NCBI GenBank assembly: GCA_030668755.1
Contig: DAOVEW010000083.1
Span: 1-6,059, forward strand
From: Bacillota bacterium
Lineage (GTDB): Bacteria > Armatimonadota > Hebobacteria > Hebobacterales > Hebobacteraceae
Direction: 5' to 3'
Length of the DNA stretch: 6,059 bases
Every line of letters starts with the position of its first letter. The stretch's first letter is position 1. The translations under genes were made by a program, and so were the position numbers. Below the pieces are notes generated by a model. The model made no database searches. It had not been told where the DNA came from and saw only the letters and a program-made list of their open reading frames with translations. Below are positions 5,409-6,059 of this stretch, piece by piece.

Positions 5409-6059
5409 TCACCCACCGCCTCTGCCTCCATTGGCCGCCAGCGAAATCTCCTGCGTTATGCGCTGCCTTTCCCCCTCGTTGAGCCCGTAGGCCTCCGCCA
5501 CCGCCGTCTCGATCTCCTCGATCAACTCGCGCCGACGATCCTCGCCATCTTCCTCGAGCAGTGACGCGGCCAGCTCCGCCAGGCGAGCCTCGGCGGGGGT
5601 GCGGAGCCCCCGGCCTACGGAAGGCCAAACAGATTCTTCGCTGCGCTCAGAATGACAGATGGGAGGCGGGGTACGGCTCGTGCTTCGCAGAGCAGCAAGA
5701 CCGCGCCCTACAGAAGACCCGAACGGCAGAGAGCCGGGCAGACTCAGGGGCACCGGCACCGCCTTCAACTTGTTCACCTTCACCTGCGCGAACGGACGTC
5801 CCCCTTCCGGGGCCACCGCCCGATAGAGTGCCGCGAACACATCGGAGTTGAGGACAGCCGCCAGCCACAGCAGCTCGCGCTCCGACCCCGCGGTGACTGC
5901 GATCACGCTCCGCCCGAAGAACACGCCGTTTCGGTCGAGCGCCGCCACCGGCCGGTCCCCCGTCTGTCGCAGCAACAGCTTCGGGTGCATCCGGTAGACC
6001 TGCTCCCTCACCGACACACCGCTCTCCGACCCGACCCGCTCCCGCCAGTCGTGGCGCAG
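5409..6059 (-). CDS. C-terminal part of a DNA methyltransferase / type IIG-like restriction enzyme (TaqI-like specificity domain), 5' end outside window
   Basis: The reading frame is open to the right edge, so only the last 216 residues are seen; the GTG at 6017 is internal. Residues 15-95 resemble the TaqI-like C-terminal specificity domain found in N6-adenine methylases and type IIG enzymes: VYRMHPKLLLRQTGDRPVAA, then the LNSDVFAALYR element (the 'LNSkl.n..yr' pattern), then KVNKLKAVPVPL (the 'ik...l..lPip' pattern). This domain would help choose the DNA target; the SAM-binding and NPPY motifs would lie upstream, outside the window. After it comes a repeat-derived low-complexity stretch (about residues 116-156) and a charged helical tail with AELAASLLEED and AYGLNEGER, ending in a glycine-rich NGGRGGG. 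I cannot tell whether a nuclease domain is present or whether it belongs to a larger defence system. A diverged copy of the tail lies at 4389-4544. Confidence 0.75.
   Translation of the reverse strand: MRHDWRERVGSESGVSVREQVYRMHPKLLLRQTGDRPVAALDRNGVFFGRSVIAVTAGSERELLWLAAVLNSDVFAALYRAVAPEGGRPFAQVKVNKLKAVPVPLSLPGSLPFGSSVGRGLAALRSTSRTPPPICHSERSEESVWPSVGRGLRTPAEARLAELAASLLEEDGEDRRRELIEEIETAVAEAYGLNEGERQRITQEISLAANGGRGGG
5592..5621 (-). repeat. GC-rich hairpin repeat unit B inside the methyltransferase gene
   Basis: On the minus strand this 30-bp unit begins TCCGTAGG and ends CCCCGCC. It holds the perfect inverted arms CGGGGG (5594-5599) and CCCCCG (5607-5612) around a 7-nt loop. Overlapping its start, GGCCT (5612-5616) and AGGCC (5622-5626) form a second small hairpin. 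It is read in frame as SVGRGLRTPA. Confidence 0.6.
5631..5656 (-). repeat. Palindromic repeat translating as HSERSEES inside the methyltransferase gene
   Basis: The minus strand reads TCATTCTGAGCGCAGCGAAG and on to AATCT. The core 5633-5653 is an imperfect palindrome with ATTCT/AGAAT arms and inner GC/GC pairs. I recall near-identical sequences as dispersed short repeats in many environmental bacterial genomes, usually between genes but sometimes translated as HSERSEES. Here it is in frame with the host gene. Confidence 0.65.
5665..5714 (-). repeat. GC-rich hairpin repeat unit A inside the methyltransferase gene
   Basis: This 50-bp unit begins TCTGTAGG and ends CCCCGCC on the minus strand, the same ends as unit B 44 bp further on. 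The first 17 bases match unit B at 13 positions. Its interior folds as an imperfect hairpin around TGCT (5681-5684) and AGCA (5691-5694). It is read in frame as SVGRGLAALRSTSRTPP, so both units begin with the same SVGRGL peptide. Confidence 0.55.

Noticed and set aside
5244..5564. Plus-strand open frame of 106 codons across the antitoxin promoter region
   Set aside because: Crosses the ends of two clear minus-strand genes, and its translation matches no family I recognise.

Overview
The window is GC-rich bacterial DNA (roughly two thirds G+C by eye), with GTG starts in four of the six intact starts visible on the minus strand. It carries a polysaccharide-precursor cluster next to a small accessory region. 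The sequence does not identify the phylum. The short palindromic repeats near the right edge, including one that translates as HSERSEES, are of a kind I recall from large-genomed environmental bacteria, but this does not fix a taxon.

Left part (1-3378, all minus strand): a tight four-gene operon. It reads from right to left as a short RmlA-type sugar-1-phosphate nucleotidyltransferase (2614-3378), a GHMP kinase closely resembling plant glucuronokinase (1582-2592), a GalU-type uridylyltransferase (666-1568), and a WbpP/GalE-type NDP-sugar 4-epimerase cut by the left edge (1-669). Gaps are 21 bp, 13 bp and a 4-bp GTGA overlap. The inferred joint job is to make nucleotide sugars: phosphorylate a free sugar or uronic acid at C1, activate it with UTP, and epimerise it at C4. 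The RmlA-like enzyme would supply a second activated sugar.

Middle (3379-4399): a 100-bp divergent intergenic region with a centred inverted repeat, then a plus-strand GT2 glycosyltransferase of the rhamnosyltransferase (WbbL) type. It probably consumes one of the nucleotide sugars.

Right part (4389-6059, all minus strand): the C-terminal end of a DNA methyltransferase or type IIG-like restriction enzyme that enters from the right edge, then an excisionase-like HTH antitoxin gene with an extended -10 promoter, then a PIN-domain toxin gene overlapping it by 8 bp. Directly after the toxin stop is a 51-codon orphan copy of the methyltransferase C-terminal tail. This remnant runs into the end of the glycosyltransferase gene and contains two perfect hairpins. 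The intact methyltransferase carries, in frame, a 123-bp cluster of palindromic repeats just before that same tail.

The strongest leads are the kinase/uridylyltransferase/epimerase set as a possible bacterial uronate-salvage route, and the two methyltransferase tails bracketing the toxin-antitoxin pair. I found no tRNA, rRNA, CRISPR array or transposase.
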